Below the pieces are notes generated by a model. The model saw only the letters and a list, made by a program, of their open reading frames with translations. It made no database searches and was not told the origin of the DNA. Shown here piece by piece: positions 63,947-64,000 of a DNA stretch of 64,000 bases; position 1 is the first letter of the stretch; each line of letters begins with the position of its first letter. Position numbers and translations under genes: made by a program. The stretch is from Megalobrama amblycephala (lineage: Eukaryota > Chordata > Actinopteri > Cypriniformes > Xenocyprididae). The DNA lies in contig NC_063045.1 in assembly GCF_018812025.1 (NCBI RefSeq), positions 58,494,383-58,558,382 on the forward strand. Reading direction: 5' to 3'.

Positions 63947-64000
63947 AGATATGAACTCAGAGTTTTAGGTCATTTTTCAATACCAAATCTATGCAATTTC

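Larger units (their letters stand above)
61258..64000 (+). repeat. Segmental duplication unit 4 (continues past the window)
   Basis: apc-tail fragment, inserted element, receptor upstream block (from about 62091, matching 26725 onward) and the intact receptor copy 4. The flank runs off the right edge. Confidence 0.78.

Overview
The window looks like a ray-finned fish chromosome, most likely a cyprinid (carp, goldfish or minnow relative). The reasons are small GT-AG introns, AT-rich intergenic DNA, abundant palindromic MITEs that open with TTAAAGGGATAGTTCACCC, and SINE tails of the type 'CTTTGGATAAAAGCATCTGC'. Species cannot be told from sequence alone.

Region 1 (1-26,540): the plus-strand tumour-suppressor gene apc, from the exon matching human exon 3 to the stop codon and 3' UTR. 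Fourteen coding exons with canonical splice sites can be placed. Exon lengths match human APC almost base for base. The giant last exon carries the 15-residue and 20-residue beta-catenin repeats, three SAMP (axin) motifs, the basic region, an SxIP EB1 motif and a C-terminal TSV PDZ ligand. The frame is broken twice by single extra T bases, at 15,314-15,315 and at 19,352-19,353, although the following 2,059 codons are open. Introns are filled with MITEs and hAT-like elements.

Region 2 (25,071-64,000): a tandem segmental duplication. Each ancestral unit held the 3' tail of the apc last exon plus UTR, a two-exon anaphylatoxin-receptor-like GPCR gene (closest to C3AR1 by recall), a long downstream flank, and the last two exons of an unidentified minus-strand gene. 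Four units are present, starting near 25,071, 34,557, 44,213 and 61,258. Later deletions, mobile elements and point lesions reshaped them. Receptor copies 1, 2 and 3 are broken. Copy 4 (62,936-63,946) is intact with 336 residues. Copy 3 has a tandemly expanded, tyrosine-rich N-terminus that arose by repeated duplication of the start-codon region.

Region 3 (45,100-56,760): a mosaic of mobile elements inside unit 3, between the apc-tail fragment and receptor copy 3. It holds a 2.4-kb fold-back palindrome, a 157-bp satellite, several TIR elements and no convincing host gene.

Together the window shows a conserved Wnt-pathway gene whose 3' end was carried along in a local amplification of an innate-immune chemoattractant receptor. 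Most extra copies are dead or dying, while one is intact and one carries a striking N-terminal novelty. The apc frameshifts could be assembly errors or real lesions; this matters for anyone using the gene model.
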